A DNA stretch of 64,000 nucleotides from Rhodoblastus sp. 17X3 (GTDB taxonomy: Bacteria; Pseudomonadota; Alphaproteobacteria; Rhizobiales; Beijerinckiaceae), in assembly GCF_030056575.1 (NCBI RefSeq), contig NZ_JASHHX010000008.1:62001-126000 (forward strand), read 5' to 3'. The notes beneath the pieces are model-generated. The model was not told the origin of the DNA. It did not search any database and saw only the letters and a program-made list of their open reading frames with translations. Each line of letters opens with the position of its first letter. Position 1 is the first letter of the stretch. Both the position numbers and the translations under genes were made by a program. Below are positions 20,335 through 29,334 of the stretch, one piece after another.

Positions 20335-20382
20335 CGAAGGTCCGCGAAGCGAATAAGCGCCAAAGCCGTAGCTAAAAGACGT

Positions 20383-21921
20383 TCAATAAAGCCGGGTTTC
20401 GGCCTCCTGCTTTTTCGGCCCCGGGTCGTCGGGCGGCGTCGGCAGCGGGAAGATCACCGGCTGCGACGAAAACGTTTTGCGCGCGGCAGTCCTGGCAGGT
20501 TCCGCAGCTGCCGTTTCCTGCACAGGCTCCGGCTCCGATACGGTCGCGGGGGGCGTTTCAGCCGGGGGCAGGACCTCGGGGGCGGGCTCGGCTTCGAGCG
20601 CGGGCGGCTCATAGGCGGGCGGCGGCTCTTCGACCGGGCCGGTCAAAGCCTCCTTGGGCTGCATCCACCGATAGGCGTCGAGCTTGCCGGTGAGCGGGGA
20701 AACCGGCGCCCATTGTTTCGACCAATGGCCGTCGGCGACCCAGACCGCGTCGCGCGGCGCGCGCGAGCCGCGCGAAAGCCATTCGCGCACCAGACCCTGC
20801 GCATTGTGCTCGCGCTCTTCCAGTTCGGCCATGATCAGGCACATGCGCGCGGTCGGGCGCTCGCCGCTGGCGATCAGCGGCGCCATGGCCTCGCGCGCCC
20901 GGACGAAATCGCGCGCGCCCAAAGCCGCCGCCGCGATCATCATCGCGCTTTCCGGATCATTGGGCGCGAATTTGGCCAGGGTCTTCGCCCGGGCCAGCCG
21001 CTCGGTCGAGGAATCTCCCTGCCGCATATCGACATAGGCCCGGGCCAGATCGGGATGCGGGGCCTTGGCGTAAGCGGCTTCGATCAGTTTGGACGCCGCG
21101 CGGAAATCGCCGCGCCGCGACAGAAGACGCGCCAGCAAGGCGGTCGCAGGCACGAGATCCGGCGCTTTTTTCACTGCGGCGCGCAGCAGCTTGATGGCGC
21201 GCTCCGGCTCCATCATCTCGCATTCCATCGCCTGCGCCGTGTCCAGAACGGCTTTCTGGCGATTGGCCGCCTCCGGTTCGATGACCTTCGCCCGGAGGTT
21301 TTGGGAGACGCAAAGCCGCGCCGCCTCCCAGTCGTTCTGCGCGGTGTAACGGTCGAGCAAGGCTTGGCCCGACCACGCCAGCGGCGCGATATTCTGCGCC
21401 TCCAGCGCAATCTGATGCGCGCGGTCGTGATCCCCTTGCCGCAAGGATTCCGCGTGGAGGCCGCGCAGGCCGAGCAATTTGGTCTCGGGCCGCTCGGTCA
21501 TGGCCCGGAAGGCGCGCTCCGCCCCGGCGCGGTCGCCGCCGAGTTGCGCCGCCTGGGCTTCCAGCAGCAGGGTCAGGGGTTCATGAGGGACGAGCTTTTT
21601 CGCATCCAGGCTCGCCTTCCTGGCCTTGCGGACGTCGCCCACGCCCGCCGCGACAATGCCGCGCGCCAGAGCCTCGTGGCCCCGGGCGCGCTTGCGGGCG
21701 CGGGCGGTGAACGAGACAAGGCTCGGCAAGTTGAGGACAAAGCGGATCACGCTCCAGAGCAGGATCGCGCCAAGCGCGACGGCGCCGAGCCCGACGAGAG
21801 GCGAGGTGTCGACATGATAGCCGAACCATGTCAGCGACAGCGATCCGGGCTGCTCGATGAGAATGCCCAGCCCCAGCGCGACGACGCCGATCACGAACAG
21901 AAAAACCAGAATGCGGAACAT
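20383..21921 (-). CDS. HemY-family TPR membrane protein
   Basis: A 512-residue protein with two N-terminal transmembrane helices (about residues 3-22 and 43-63), the HemY_N domain (ARKRARGHEALARGIVAAGVGD), and TPR-like helical repeats through about residue 400. A Pro/Glu-rich tail follows (PPPAYEPPALEAEPAPE). HemY_N proteins occur with haem-synthesis genes in many proteobacteria, but a direct catalytic role is unproven; they are not the oxidase HemY of Gram-positives. It is downstream of the mitofilin-like gene on the same strand. hemC and hemD, the usual upstream companions, are absent here. Confidence 0.85.
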   Translation of the reverse strand: MFRILVFLFVIGVVALGLGILIEQPGSLSLTWFGYHVDTSPLVGLGAVALGAILLWSVIRFVLNLPSLVSFTARARKRARGHEALARGIVAAGVGDVRKARKASLDAKKLVPHEPLTLLLEAQAAQLGGDRAGAERAFRAMTERPETKLLGLRGLHAESLRQGDHDRAHQIALEAQNIAPLAWSGQALLDRYTAQNDWEAARLCVSQNLRAKVIEPEAANRQKAVLDTAQAMECEMMEPERAIKLLRAAVKKAPDLVPATALLARLLSRRGDFRAASKLIEAAYAKAPHPDLARAYVDMRQGDSSTERLARAKTLAKFAPNDPESAMMIAAAALGARDFVRAREAMAPLIASGERPTARMCLIMAELEEREHNAQGLVREWLSRGSRAPRDAVWVADGHWSKQWAPVSPLTGKLDAYRWMQPKEALTGPVEEPPPAYEPPALEAEPAPEVLPPAETPPATVSEPEPVQETAAAEPARTAARKTFSSQPVIFPLPTPPDDPGPKKQEAETRLY

Positions 21922-21987
21922 CGGCTTTACTCGAATGGGGGAATGGCGGCGGCGTGGCGGACCCGCCGCCGCGCCGGGAAGGAAGCT

Positions 21988-23289
21988 TCAGCTTTTGGTC
22001 TTGGTCAAATTCTGCAAGGCGTCCGTGAGTTCCGCCCGTGCGGCCGTCTCCGCGTCGAGCCTGGTCTGGACGAGGCGCGCCCAATCGGCGGAAACCGCGA
22101 GCGCGGGAGCCGGCAATTGCTGGCGGTCGGCGAGCGCGGCCGCCAGATCGCCGGAGCGCAATTCCTTCTCGATCTTTTCGATCTGGAGGGCGGTGGCGTC
22201 CTTGTCGGGCGCCCCGGCGGGGCGGATGCGCACGAGTTTGCGCGCCTGGGCCTGGAGATAAGCCAGGACGGACTCGCGTGCGCCCTGCGGCGTCGCGGAG
22301 TCTTCCGCCGGCCTGGCAGGCGCGACGGCGGCGGCGATTTTTGGCGCCAGCGCAGTGAACTCCGTCGTCAGCCGGCTGAGCGTCGGGGCGGAAAGGCCGG
22401 CGCGCAGACGCGCCAGACGCGCGGGATCGCCGCCGAAATTCTGCAAGGCCGCGAGTTGCGCCGAATAGTCGTCGCCCTGGCGAAGCGCGGTCTGCAGGCT
22501 TTGCGCCACGACCAGCCGCGCCGCCGCTTCGCCAGCGTTGCCGGGGCCTGCTTCGCGCGTCGAGAGCGTGGCGCGCGCGCTGTCTTTCGGTGCAGCCAAT
22601 TGACCTTCCACGGTCTGGAGCCGCTGCGTGAGGCGTTCGACCGCCGCCTGCGCTGCTGCGAGCTTGGCGGCCATATCGGCGACAGCTTTATCGGCTTCAG
22701 GAGATGCAGCGTCTGGAGCGGTCTCAGCGGCCTTGCTCTCAGTCGGCTTGATCTCCGCCTGTTTCGACGCCTCGGCGACTGGCGCGGGGGCGGCTTCCGG
22801 CATCTTCGCCGCCGCTTCGCGCGGTGGTGGTTCGGGCGCCGCGACGGGCGGAATGATCCTTTCGGCGGCGGGCGGCGTCAGTGCGATCCGCGCGGGCGGG
22901 GCGGGAGGCGTCGCGACATAGGCGTCCCAAAGATAATAGGCGCCGCCGCCAAGCGCGACCGCGCCGATCAGCAGAGCGACCGGCCGGAGCGCGCCGCCCC
23001 TGCGCGGCGAATCATCCGTCGCCGGATGACCCGCTTCCGCCTTCGCTTCGCCGCGGGATTCCGCTTTGCGATCATGGTCGGGATCGGATTCGAGTTCGGC
23101 GGAGGCCGCCGAATCCCTGGTTTCGGATGGGTCCGGCTTATGCTCGGCCGTGGGGTTGAAAGCTTCGCCTTCAATCACCGGCGGGACGTGATGTTCCCCG
23201 AAAGCGGAGCCTGACGGGGCGTCAGAACTGCTCCGGGGCCTGGAGTCGGCTTCGCTTGTTTCGGTCTTGCCGCCGTTTTGGTCGCTCAT
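21988..23289 (-). CDS. Mitofilin-like (COG4223) inner-membrane protein
   Basis: A 433-residue protein with an acidic, Ser/Pro-rich cytoplasmic N terminus, one transmembrane helix at about residues 102-120, a Pro/Ala-rich linker, and a predicted coiled coil (DMAAKLAAAQAAVERLTQRLQ region). The C-terminal helical domain resembles alphaproteobacterial mitofilin/Mic60 relatives. Mic60 homologues shape membranes and, in phototrophic or methanotrophic species, intracytoplasmic membranes. I chose the ATG at 23289 (MSDQNGGK) with an AGAGGGG site; the longer upstream frame is antisense noise. The gene order with hemY is conserved in the order. Assignment rests on architecture and context. Confidence 0.78.
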   Translation of the reverse strand: MSDQNGGKTETSEADSRPRSSSDAPSGSAFGEHHVPPVIEGEAFNPTAEHKPDPSETRDSAASAELESDPDHDRKAESRGEAKAEAGHPATDDSPRRGGALRPVALLIGAVALGGGAYYLWDAYVATPPAPPARIALTPPAAERIIPPVAAPEPPPREAAAKMPEAAPAPVAEASKQAEIKPTESKAAETAPDAASPEADKAVADMAAKLAAAQAAVERLTQRLQTVEGQLAAPKDSARATLSTREAGPGNAGEAAARLVVAQSLQTALRQGDDYSAQLAALQNFGGDPARLARLRAGLSAPTLSRLTTEFTALAPKIAAAVAPARPAEDSATPQGARESVLAYLQAQARKLVRIRPAGAPDKDATALQIEKIEKELRSGDLAAALADRQQLPAPALAVSADWARLVQTRLDAETAARAELTDALQNLTKTKS

Positions 23290-23366
23290 CCCACGCCCCT
23301 CTGTTTTGCGCGCCATTATATCCGGCGTGCGCGCCGAGGAAACCCGCAATTGGCCGGGGGCGCCTG

Positions 23367-24248
23367 TCAGGCGCTGGCGGCGATCGCGTCGGCGATGGCG
23401 ACCGTGCGGCGCGCCATGTCGGCGTGGAGCCGCTCCACCATCTTGCCGTCGATCTGCAGCGCGCCCTTGGAGGCGTTCTCGGGCAGGTCGAACACCCCGA
23501 TGATCTTGCGCGCGAAGGCGACTTCGGCCTCGGATGGCGCGAAGACCTCGTTGCAGATCGCCACTTGGTTGGGGTGGATGAGGGTCTTGCCGTCCATTCC
23601 GAAGTCGCGGCCCTGCTCGCATTCCGCGCGGAAGCCGGCTTCGTTGGAGAAGTCGTTATAGACGCCGTCGACGATTTCCACATCGTGCGCCCTGGCGGCC
23701 GCGACGCAGATCGACAGATAGGCCAGCATGGACGGGCGTCCCGCGGTCAGGCGGGCGCGGGTCTCCTTGGCGATGTCATTGGTGCCCATGACCAGGACCG
23801 CGAGCCGCGAATGGGGATCGAGCGCGGTGCGCACGATCGAATCGGCGTTGAGGATGGCGGTCGGCGTCTCCATCATCGCCCAGAGCCGGGTATGGTCCGG
23901 GGCGCCGGCGTCGCGCAGGGCCTTTGCGGTGACCATGATGTCGCCGGGCGAGGAAACCTTCGGGATGAGAATGGCGTCGGGTCCGGCCTTGGCGGCGGCG
24001 ACGAGATCGTCCTCGCCCCAGGGCGTCGCGGCGCCATTGATGCGGATTACGACTTCGCGGCGTCCGAATCCGCCGGCCTTGACGGCGGCGGCGACCTGGT
24101 TGCGCGCCAGCTCCTTGGCGTCGGGCGCGACGGCGTCCTCGAGGTCGAGAATCAGGGCGTCGGCGGCGATCGTCTTGGCCTTTTCCAGCGCGCGCGCGTT
24201 CGAGCCGGGCATATAGAGGACGCTGCGGCGGGGACGAAGGCTGGACAT
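23367..24248 (-). CDS. CitE-type CoA-ester lyase / malyl-CoA thioesterase (HpcH/HpaI family)
   Basis: A 293-residue TIM-barrel enzyme with the CitE motifs RRSVLYMPGSN, the Mg-binding LILDLEDAV (Glu37, Asp38), ILIPKVSSP, and the later VMGTNDIAKE and GKTLIHPNQV. The opening (RSVLYMPGS) and length suit the Mcl2/malyl-CoA thioesterase or CitE-like group. It does not match the serine-cycle malyl-CoA lyase MclA, which typically starts with a RSELAVPGSNP-type segment. It likely acts on malyl-CoA or a related 3-hydroxyacyl-CoA. It is upstream of the mitofilin-like and hemY genes and divergent from the carbonic anhydrase gene. Confidence 0.82.
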   Translation of the reverse strand: MSSLRPRRSVLYMPGSNARALEKAKTIAADALILDLEDAVAPDAKELARNQVAAAVKAGGFGRREVVIRINGAATPWGEDDLVAAAKAGPDAILIPKVSSPGDIMVTAKALRDAGAPDHTRLWAMMETPTAILNADSIVRTALDPHSRLAVLVMGTNDIAKETRARLTAGRPSMLAYLSICVAAARAHDVEIVDGVYNDFSNEAGFRAECEQGRDFGMDGKTLIHPNQVAICNEVFAPSEAEVAFARKIIGVFDLPENASKGALQIDGKMVERLHADMARRTVAIADAIAASA

Positions 24249-24448
24249 GGCGGCTCCATTGTTGAACTGTTTTCGCAGGGCACAATAATGAAGGCGCGAG
24301 CTTCACGCCATTGTCATTTTGCTGTTTTGGTTTCCCGGCGGAGCTCTCGCGGACAGGTTCGACAAAGGCAAGGTTGCTCTTGCTGCCGCAATGCGGCAAA
24401 ACTTCGCCTCAGGGTCGGCTCGCGCCGAGGCGCCGGTATGAGGATCGA

Positions 24449-25144
24449 ATGGGCGAAGCGAATTTTCCGAAGCGGCTGGCCGAGGGCTACGAGAATTTTC
24501 TGAACGGGCGATTTCCGCGCGAGCGCGAGCGATTCGAGGATCTCGCCAAACGCGGGCAGAGCCCGGAAATCCTCCTGATCGGCTGTTGCGATTCCCGCGT
24601 CTCGCCGGAACTGATCTTCGACGCCGGGCCGGGCGAAATGTTCGTGGTCCGCAATGTCGCCAATCTGGTGCCGCCTTATCAGCCCAATGACGATTATCAC
24701 GGCACGTCGGCGGCGATCGAATTCGCGGTGATGGGCCTCAAGGTCAAGCACATCGTCATCATGGGCCACGCCCAATGCGGCGGCGTGAAGGCCTTCGCCG
24801 AATTGCAGAGCGATCCCTACATGCGTCCGCTCGCGCCGGGCGATTTCATCGGGGGCTGGATCAAGCTGCTCGCCCCGGCGGCGGAAAAGATCGGAAAGCC
24901 GGCAGAACCGCTGCAGCAATGGTCGGAGCGGCTGGCCTGGGAATCGATCAAGCAGAGCATCGCCAACCTGCGCAGCTTTCCCTATATCGCCACTTTGGAG
25001 CAGCGTGGCTGGCTGAGCTTGCACGGCGCCTATTTCGGCGTGAAGGGGGGAGAGCTGATGGCGCTGGACGAAAGCGCCGGCACGTTCCATCAGGTCGCGG
25101 AGGAGGCGCATCACGAAGCGCTTGGCAAGACGCCGCGATTTTAA
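24449..25144 (+). CDS. Beta-carbonic anhydrase, cytoplasmic
   Basis: A 231-residue zinc enzyme for CO2/bicarbonate conversion. Zinc ligands are Cys47, His107 and Cys110 (GCCDSRVSPE and GHAQCGG), with the Asp48-Arg50 dyad. It also has FVVRNVANLVPP and the GTSAAIEFAV motif. I chose the ATG at 24449, after an AGGA site; the longer frame from 24311 has no family similarity. No signal peptide is present. The gene converges on asd and shares a bidirectional terminator with it. A second, exported beta-carbonic anhydrase lies at 34547. Confidence 0.95.
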   Translation: MGEANFPKRLAEGYENFLNGRFPRERERFEDLAKRGQSPEILLIGCCDSRVSPELIFDAGPGEMFVVRNVANLVPPYQPNDDYHGTSAAIEFAVMGLKVKHIVIMGHAQCGGVKAFAELQSDPYMRPLAPGDFIGGWIKLLAPAAEKIGKPAEPLQQWSERLAWESIKQSIANLRSFPYIATLEQRGWLSLHGAYFGVKGGELMALDESAGTFHQVAEEAHHEALGKTPRF

Positions 25145-25156
25145 GGGCGCAGCCAC

Positions 25157-25187
25157 AAAAAGAAAACGCCGGGTTTCCCCGGCGTTT
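25157..25187. terminator. Bidirectional terminator between the carbonic anhydrase gene and asd
   Basis: AAACGCCGGG pairs with CCCGGCGTTT around a 4-base loop. The minus strand continues TTCTTTTTG, favouring leftward termination of asd; the plus-strand tail is a weaker TTTCGCGTTT. Confidence 0.85.
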
Positions 25188-25209
25188 CGCGTTTCAGGCC
25201 GCTTTTTGC

Positions 25210-26244
25210 TCAGGCCGCTTTTTGCTTGGGCCGCAGTAGCTTGCGGTTGATCAGCGCTTCCGCGATCTGGATCGCGTTCAGCGCCGCGCCCTTGCGCAGA
25301 TTGTCAGACACGCACCAGAAGGCGAGGCCGTTCTCGACGGTGGCGTCTTCGCGGATGCGCGAAATATAGGTGGCGTCTTCTCCCGCCGCCTCATGCGGGG
25401 TGATGTAGCCGCCGGGTTCGCGCTTGTCGATCACCAGAATGCCCGGCGCCTCGCGCAGGATTTTCCGCGCGGCGTCTGCCGTGATCGGCTTCTCGCATTC
25501 GATATTGACGCTTTCGGAATGCGAGATGAACACCGGCACGCGCACGCAGGTGGCGGTCAGCTTGATCTTGGGGTCGAGAATTTTCTTGGTCTCGGCCATC
25601 ATCTTCCACTCTTCCTTGGTGAAGCCGTCTTCCATGAAGACGTCGATCTGCGGAATGAGATTGAAGGCGATGCGCTTGGGGAATTTCTTGTTCTCGACCT
25701 GATCGGAGACGAAGACGGCGCGCGTCTGGGCGAAAAGCTCGTCCATCGCGTCCTTGCCGGCGCCGGAAACCGACTGATAGGTCGAAACCACCACCCGCTT
25801 GATGCCGAAATGGTCGTGCAGGGGCTTCAGTGCCACCACGAGCTGCGCGGTCGAGCAGTTCGGATTGGCGATGATGTTCTTGCGGCCGAAATCCTTCAGG
25901 GCGTCGGCGTTGACTTCCGGCACCACCAGCGGAACGTCGGAATCATAGCGCCAAGCCGATGAATTATCGATCACGACGCAATTCTGCGCGCCGATGCGCG
26001 GCGACCATTCCTTGGAAATGGCGCCGCCGGCGGACATCAGGGCGATATCGCAATCGGAGAAATCAAACGTGTCGAGATGCTTGCACTTGAGTATCTTGTC
26101 GCCATAGGAAACTTCAGTGCCGATCGACCGCGACGACGCAAGCGCCACGACCTCGTCCGCCGGGAACTGGCGTTCGGCCAAAATATCCAGCATTTCGCGG
26201 CCCACATTGCCCGTGGCGCCGACGACAGCGACCTTGTAACCCAT
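25210..26244 (-). CDS. asd: Aspartate-semialdehyde dehydrogenase
   Basis: A 344-residue NADPH-dependent enzyme that reduces aspartyl phosphate to aspartate semialdehyde, the branch point to lysine/diaminopimelate, threonine and methionine. Features are the N-terminal VAVVGATGNVGREML nucleotide loop, the catalytic NPNCSTAQ motif with Cys130, and the downstream ATCVRVPVFISHSESVNIE segment. I chose the ATG at 26244 because a GGAGAG site precedes it; the GTG four codons upstream overlaps that site. It is followed by the bidirectional terminator. Confidence 0.97.
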   Translation of the reverse strand: MGYKVAVVGATGNVGREMLDILAERQFPADEVVALASSRSIGTEVSYGDKILKCKHLDTFDFSDCDIALMSAGGAISKEWSPRIGAQNCVVIDNSSAWRYDSDVPLVVPEVNADALKDFGRKNIIANPNCSTAQLVVALKPLHDHFGIKRVVVSTYQSVSGAGKDAMDELFAQTRAVFVSDQVENKKFPKRIAFNLIPQIDVFMEDGFTKEEWKMMAETKKILDPKIKLTATCVRVPVFISHSESVNIECEKPITADAARKILREAPGILVIDKREPGGYITPHEAAGEDATYISRIREDATVENGLAFWCVSDNLRKGAALNAIQIAEALINRKLLRPKQKAA

Positions 26245-26321
26245 GCTGCTCTCCACGCGTTAAGCGCGCTTCCCTACAGCAAGCAGGCGCTCAGGGCAAT
26301 GCGCCTTCGGCGTCTGGGCGC

Positions 26322-27101
26322 TCAAATCTCTCCGACTTTGGCCTCAAGCCGGGCTGTTTCGCGCTCTTCTTCGCGCTTCCGGCGCTCCGCGAGAACGGCG
26401 TCGTCGAGAGCCTGCGTCCAGCCGCAAGCGGCGAGGCGCTCCTTCATATGGTCCGGCGCGCAGGCGTCAACCTCGATGGCGGGCTTGTTGTTCGACAGCG
26501 GAATCCTGATGGCGCGGGCGTGCAGATGCAGGACGGCGTCCGGCGCGCCGCCCGCGCCATAGATCGGATCGCCGAAAATCGGGAAGTCCCGCGCTGCGCA
26601 ATGTACGCGCAATTGATGTGTGCGGCCGGTCAGTGGCGACAGCGCCAGCCAGGCGAGCGGCGCGCCGGAGGCGTCGCGCCCGCGGCCGAGCACGCGCCAG
26701 CGCGTCTGTGAGGGCAGGCCGTCGGGATCGACTTTCATCCACCAGCCACGCGTCGCGTCGAGGCGGCCGAGCGGCAGGTCGATCAGGCCTTCGTCCTCCT
26801 CCGGCCCGCCGCACACCACGGCCCAATAGGTCTTGCCGATCTTGCCCTGCTTGAACAAAAGCATCAGCTTTTCCAGCGCCTTGCGATGGCGCCCCAGCAC
26901 CAGGCAGCCGGAAGTGTCCTTGTCGAGCCGATGCGCCAGCGACGGGCTGCGCGGCAGGCCAAACCGCAGATGGGAAAAGGAGTCCTCGAAATTCTCACCG
27001 CCCTTGGGGCCGCGATGGACGGGAATGCCCGCCGGCTTGTCCAGCACCAGCAGAAGGCCGTCGCGATAAAGCAGCCGCGCATAAATCTCTTCCGGCGTCA
27101 T
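26322..27101 (-). CDS. RluA-family RNA pseudouridine synthase
   Basis: A 259-residue enzyme that isomerises uridine in rRNA or tRNA. The catalytic motif AHRLDKDTSG contains Asp60. LLVLDKPAGIPVH, LTGRTHQLRVH and IFGDPIYG are also typical. No S4 domain is present. A Glu/Arg-rich helical tail follows. I placed the start at the ATG at 27101; the same frame stays open far upstream, but only as antisense of ftsY. The RNA target is not deducible; RluA/RluC-like or TruC-like assignments are possible. It is divergent from ftsY. Confidence 0.9.
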   Translation of the reverse strand: MTPEEIYARLLYRDGLLLVLDKPAGIPVHRGPKGGENFEDSFSHLRFGLPRSPSLAHRLDKDTSGCLVLGRHRKALEKLMLLFKQGKIGKTYWAVVCGGPEEDEGLIDLPLGRLDATRGWWMKVDPDGLPSQTRWRVLGRGRDASGAPLAWLALSPLTGRTHQLRVHCAARDFPIFGDPIYGAGGAPDAVLHLHARAIRIPLSNNKPAIEVDACAPDHMKERLAACGWTQALDDAVLAERRKREEERETARLEAKVGEI

Positions 27102-27221
27102 GCGGGAAAGGCTATCGAGAGGGCGACAAGGTTTTTGGCGGCGGGCGTCATGCGCGCTTATTGCAAAAACCCGTGAGTTTGAGAAGGGCGACCCGCCCGG
27201 ACGAAAGCGAGCTTGGAGCGC

Positions 27222-28481
27222 ATGAGCGCAGATTCGAAAGACAAGGCCGGCTTCATCGGACGCCTGTTCAAGATGCGGCACGCCGAGGAATCCTTCTGGG
27301 AGGAAAAGCCGGACGGTGTCGAGGAAGCCAAGACCCCGGCCCCGGCGCCTCAAGAGAATTTCCCTCCGGAGCCCGCGCCCGAACCCGCGCCGGCGCCAGA
27401 GCCGCCCGCCCCGGCCGCCCAAATCGCCCCTGCGCCGATTGCGCCGGAAACCCGTTGGGAGCCGCCGGCCCCGGCCATTGAGATCGTTCCCGAGCCGGTT
27501 GCGCCCCTGCCTCCGCCTCCCGAGCCCGTTCCAGCGCCAGTTGTTGCGGAGGCTGCGCCGAAGGAGAGCTGGTGGACGCGGCTGCGTCAGGGTCTGGCGC
27601 GGTCGTCGTCGTCCATCGCCCAGGGCGTCGCGGATATTTTCACCAAGAAAAAGCTCTCCGCCGACATGCTGGAGGATCTGGAGGACGTGCTGGTCCGCTC
27701 CGATCTCGGCGTCGCCGCCGCGACGCGCATTGCGGCGCTGGTCGGCAAGGGCCGCTACGACAAGCAGATCGCGCCGGAAGAAGTTCGCTCCATTCTCGCG
27801 GACGAGGTCGAGCGCGTGCTCGCCCCCGTGGCCAGGCCGCTGGAGATCGACGCCTGCAAGAAGCCCTTCGTCATTCTCGTCGTCGGCGTCAACGGCTCCG
27901 GCAAGACCACGACTATCGGCAAGCTCTGCGCGAAATTCTCCGCCGAAGGCAAGACGCTGATGCTCGCCGCCGGCGACACTTTTCGCGCGGCGGCGATTGA
28001 GCAGTTGCGCATCTGGGGCGGGCGGATGAATGTGCCGGTCATCGCGCGCGAAACGGGCGCCGATGCGGCGGGCCTCGCCTTCGACGCCATCGAGGCCGCG
28101 AAGAACCAGAATGTCGACGTCCTGCTGATGGACACGGCGGGCCGGTTGCAGAACCGCACCGAACTGATGGCCGAGCTGGAAAAGATCATCCGTGTGATGA
28201 AGAAGGTCGACGCCGAGGCGCCGCATGCGGTGCTGCTGGTGCTCGACGCCACGGTCGGCCAGAACGCCTTGAGCCAGGTCGAGATTTTCGGCAAGGTCGC
28301 GGGCGTCACCGGCCTTGTCATGACCAAGCTCGACGGCACCGCCCGGGGCGGCATCCTTGTCGCCATCGCCGACAAATTCCAGCTGCCGGTCCATTTCATC
28401 GGCGTCGGCGAACAGGCCGACGATCTCGAACCCTTCACCGCCCGCGAATTCGCCCGCGCCATCGCCGGCTTCGAAGACTGA
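27222..28481 (+). CDS. ftsY: Signal recognition particle receptor FtsY
   Basis: A 419-residue SRP-receptor GTPase that docks SRP-ribosome complexes at the inner membrane. A Pro/Ala/Glu-rich N-terminal region (about residues 30-115) corresponds to the membrane-targeting A domain. The N domain follows (ARSSSSIAQGVADIFTKKKL, then DMLEDLEDVLVRSDLG). The G domain has GVNGSGKTTTIGK at about residue 222, DTFRAAAIEQL, DTAGR and TKLDGTARGG. I chose the ATG at 27222; the TTG at 27213 overlaps the GGAG site. Copy 2 of the structured repeat begins 3 bases after the stop codon. Confidence 0.97.
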   Translation: MSADSKDKAGFIGRLFKMRHAEESFWEEKPDGVEEAKTPAPAPQENFPPEPAPEPAPAPEPPAPAAQIAPAPIAPETRWEPPAPAIEIVPEPVAPLPPPPEPVPAPVVAEAAPKESWWTRLRQGLARSSSSIAQGVADIFTKKKLSADMLEDLEDVLVRSDLGVAAATRIAALVGKGRYDKQIAPEEVRSILADEVERVLAPVARPLEIDACKKPFVILVVGVNGSGKTTTIGKLCAKFSAEGKTLMLAAGDTFRAAAIEQLRIWGGRMNVPVIARETGADAAGLAFDAIEAAKNQNVDVLLMDTAGRLQNRTELMAELEKIIRVMKKVDAEAPHAVLLVLDATVGQNALSQVEIFGKVAGVTGLVMTKLDGTARGGILVAIADKFQLPVHFIGVGEQADDLEPFTAREFARAIAGFED

Positions 28482-28483
28482 CG

Positions 28484-28633
28484 CCAAGGCGTACAGCTAT
28501 TAACCGGTAAGCCTTGGTTAGGCGCGACTGTGCCCAATAGCCCGTCGAATGACGGGCGTCTTTCTACACCCCTTGGCTGATGCGAGGGAGTCCTTGACCG
28601 CGACGCGTCGCGGTCAAGGAAAAATGGTAAAAA
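28484..28633. repeat. Structured ~150-bp dispersed repeat, copy 2
   Basis: This corresponds to 1663-1812 at a near-constant offset. It keeps the three hairpins: 28484-28494 with 28508-28518 (CCAAGGC/GCCTTGG core, where copy 1 has CCAAGAC/GTCTTGG), CCCGTC/GACGGG at 28532-28547, and a perfect 28-bp palindrome at 28593-28620. It occupies almost the whole gap between ftsY and the YciB gene on the same strand. Confidence 0.85.
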
Positions 28634-28648
28634 CGCCTGAGGTTCTTC

Positions 28649-29296
28649 ATGTCTGCCGAAGTTGCGCGAAAAAAAGTCAATCCGCTGCTGAAACTGGTGT
28701 TGGAAATGGGCCCTCTGGTCCTGTTCTTCCTCGCCAGCTCCCGGCCCGCGCTGTTTCACGGCCTCGTCGGGCCGTTTCTGCCCGAGGGGCTGCCGCAAGA
28801 GAAAATCGCCATCCTGACCTCGACCGCCGTGCTGATGGTGGCCGTCGTCGTGGCCCTGATCGCGTCATGGGTGCTGACCAAGCATCTACCGATCATGCCG
28901 GTCGTCACGGCGGTCGCGGTGCTGTTCTTCGGCGCGCTGACCCTCGTCTTTCAGGACCGGACCTTCATCCAGCTCAAGCCGACGATTGTGAATTGCCTGT
29001 TCGGCGCCGCGCTGCTGGGCGGTCTGGCTTTTGGCAAGCTGCTGCTGCCGGTCGCGCTCGACAGCGTGATGCATCTCGACGAGCAAGGCTGGCGCAAGCT
29101 CACCCTGCGCTGGGGCCTGTTCTTCTTCGTGCTTGCCGGGCTGAACGAAATTGTGCGGCTGACCCAGACCTGGGATTTCTGGGCCGGCTTCAAGAGCTTT
29201 GGCATCATGCCGCTGACGGTGATCTTCGCGCTGGCCCAGACGCCGCTGATCCTGAAGCACGAGATCAAACCCGAGGCGGATACGGAGCATTTTTGA
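28649..29296 (+). CDS. YciB/IspZ-family inner-membrane septation protein A
   Basis: A 215-residue multi-spanning protein with about five to six hydrophobic helices. The conserved YciB segments are NPLLKLVLEMGPLVLFF, DRTFIQLKPTIVNCLFG, GWRKLTLRWGLFFFVLAGLNE and WAGFKSFGIMPLT. YciB interacts with cell-division and elongation proteins in E. coli; the Shigella homologue ispA/ispZ affects septation. It commonly follows ftsY in alphaproteobacteria. Here the structured repeat lies between the two genes. Confidence 0.92.
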   Translation: MSAEVARKKVNPLLKLVLEMGPLVLFFLASSRPALFHGLVGPFLPEGLPQEKIAILTSTAVLMVAVVVALIASWVLTKHLPIMPVVTAVAVLFFGALTLVFQDRTFIQLKPTIVNCLFGAALLGGLAFGKLLLPVALDSVMHLDEQGWRKLTLRWGLFFFVLAGLNEIVRLTQTWDFWAGFKSFGIMPLTVIFALAQTPLILKHEIKPEADTEHF

Positions 29297-29334
29297 AGAA
29301 CGCCGCCTTTTTACCGCCGTAACAGCTTCGGTCG

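Noticed and set aside
19639-23214. 1191-codon open frame on the plus strand
   Set aside because: It runs antisense to hemY, the mitofilin-like gene and rplS. Its Arg/Gly/Ala-rich translation has no family resemblance, as expected for GC-rich shadow frames.
27102-28487. Apparent N-terminal extension of the pseudouridine synthase (721-codon frame)
   Set aside because: The extra ~460 codons lie antisense to ftsY. The family similarity starts at the ATG at 27101.
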